From Hofstenia miamia (taxonomy: Eukaryota > Xenacoelomorpha > Acoela), in NCBI GenBank assembly GCA_004352715.1, contig SCFE01000031.1:2008919-2072918 (forward strand): DNA of 64,000 nt. The letters run 5' to 3'. The notes under the pieces were generated by a model that saw only the letters and a program-made list of their open reading frames with translations, did not search any database and had not been told where the DNA came from. The translations under genes were made by a program, and so were the position numbers. Shown one piece after another: positions 63,300 through 64,000 of this stretch (its first letter is position 1; the number at the start of each line of letters is the position of its first letter).

Positions 63300-64000
63300 T
63301 CGGGGTTACTAAAGCAGTCAACAGACTGATGCGTGGATGTATCCACGATCCGATCGGACCTTATCTCTGAAGTGTGTCACTAAGGCCGGTTTGATCGTGA
63401 GAAACCTCTGGTGACCTCTGGCACGAAGAGTGCTGATCTGTGTTAAGTGTGACCATCAGAGTGAAGCCGAGGGCCGAACTTCAGTTGAGAGGGTTGCGCC
63501 TCTCCCGCTTTGGCCAACAAGGCTACTAACGGTGGTAACTTTAAAAGCGCCTGCTTGCTGCTATAAAGATCCGGAAATTTTATTGGAGTGCGCGCGCATT
63601 CATTGAATGCAAAGCATCTAGTGAATTAAAGACTTAGATTAAAGGCATGTCGGATCATAAACTACATCTTACACAGCTAAGCTGCCTCACAGGAAGGCAC
63701 AGCAAACGCTGGCCTAGGCCTATCTCGTAGGACAGAGACAAAGAGTTATCCCTGTATGACTGCCCCATGAGACGCATTCATTACTGGCACCAGTAGCAGT
63801 CTTGCTAACAGTGTTACCACTGTGTCACCGTCTATCTACTCAAAAACGTAACAGACAGGCTTCTAGACCTTTACCGCCCCCATATGTACAAAGTGCACGT
63901 GGTGGCACCTTCTATTACTCTGGTTTTTACGTCTGATCTCGGTGCCGGACTTCCATTTAGTGTTGGTTATTATTATCCAGGAACCACCGCGAGGAGGACC
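63300..64000. other. GC-richer block of unknown origin, runs off the window
   Basis: Base composition changes abruptly to roughly balanced GC. No long open frame, rRNA or tRNA signature is evident. Composition and lack of coding suggest the untranslated end or LTR of a retroelement whose body lies beyond the window. Confidence 0.35.

Noticed and set aside
63300-64000. Ribosomal RNA or spacer sequence
   Set aside because: GC content is suggestive, but I see no conserved rRNA core motif.

Overview
The window is strongly AT-rich nuclear DNA from an animal, most likely an invertebrate. It carries an intron-containing monoamine-type SLC6 transporter, a calbindin-like six-EF-hand protein, a claudin-like four-pass membrane protein and two GM2-activator/ML-domain secreted proteins. 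Around them lies a dense mix of decayed eukaryotic transposons: CR1/Jockey-type LINEs, Penelope-like elements, Tc1/mariner, hAT and P-element/THAP9. I could not fix the phylum. A dead DNMT1 copy implies descent from a lineage with maintenance methylation, and introns of 39-46 nt are unusually short for an animal. No prokaryotic features, CRISPR array or convincing RNA gene were seen. The sequence is a draft assembly with four N gaps and several single Ns, mostly next to (TA)n tracts.

Layout. 0-14.5 kb: four single-exon genes, namely a secreted cysteine-rich coiled-coil protein of unknown function (+, 2.5 kb), a six-EF-hand protein with a signal peptide (+, 7.7 kb), a claudin-like protein (-, 9.7 kb) and an ML-domain protein (+, 13.9 kb). 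An interspersed repeat occurs as two inverted copies (5.8-6.3 and 16.5-17.1 kb) around most of this cluster. 14.5-33.7 kb: one minus-strand SLC6 transporter gene. Its 11 coding exons add up to exactly 1731 bp (576 aa plus stop) with every splice phase matching, but only if the exon at 20.6 kb is moved to between those at 26.1 and 23.2 kb. That exon sits on a small contig isolated between two gaps, and the flanking contigs share a 62-nt identical end, so the local assembly is almost certainly wrong there. The first intron holds a decayed LINE, a Penelope-like fragment and a mariner transposase relic.

33.7-52 kb: mostly non-coding, with a hAT-type MITE with perfect 8-bp target duplications (34.1 kb), a decayed Tc1 element with both ends (45.1-46.5 kb), a mariner-type MITE (47.6 kb), a second Penelope fragment, a LINE 3' fragment and an unclassified element with a dispersed 14-mer (50.6-51.4 kb). 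52.3 kb: a second ML-domain gene (-), exactly the same length (155 aa) as the first. 55-63 kb: a P-element/THAP9 transposase fragment, a telomere-like degenerate tract, a DNMT1 retropseudogene running from the RFTS domain into the catalytic domain, and a minus-strand LINE interrupted by a 352-bp inverted-repeat element with a 10-bp target duplication. 63.3-64 kb: a GC-richer block of unknown origin that runs off the window.

The intact genes suggest secreted or surface functions (lipid-binding ML proteins, a secretory-pathway calcium binder, a junction-like membrane protein, amine re-uptake), but nothing in the sequence links them into one pathway.
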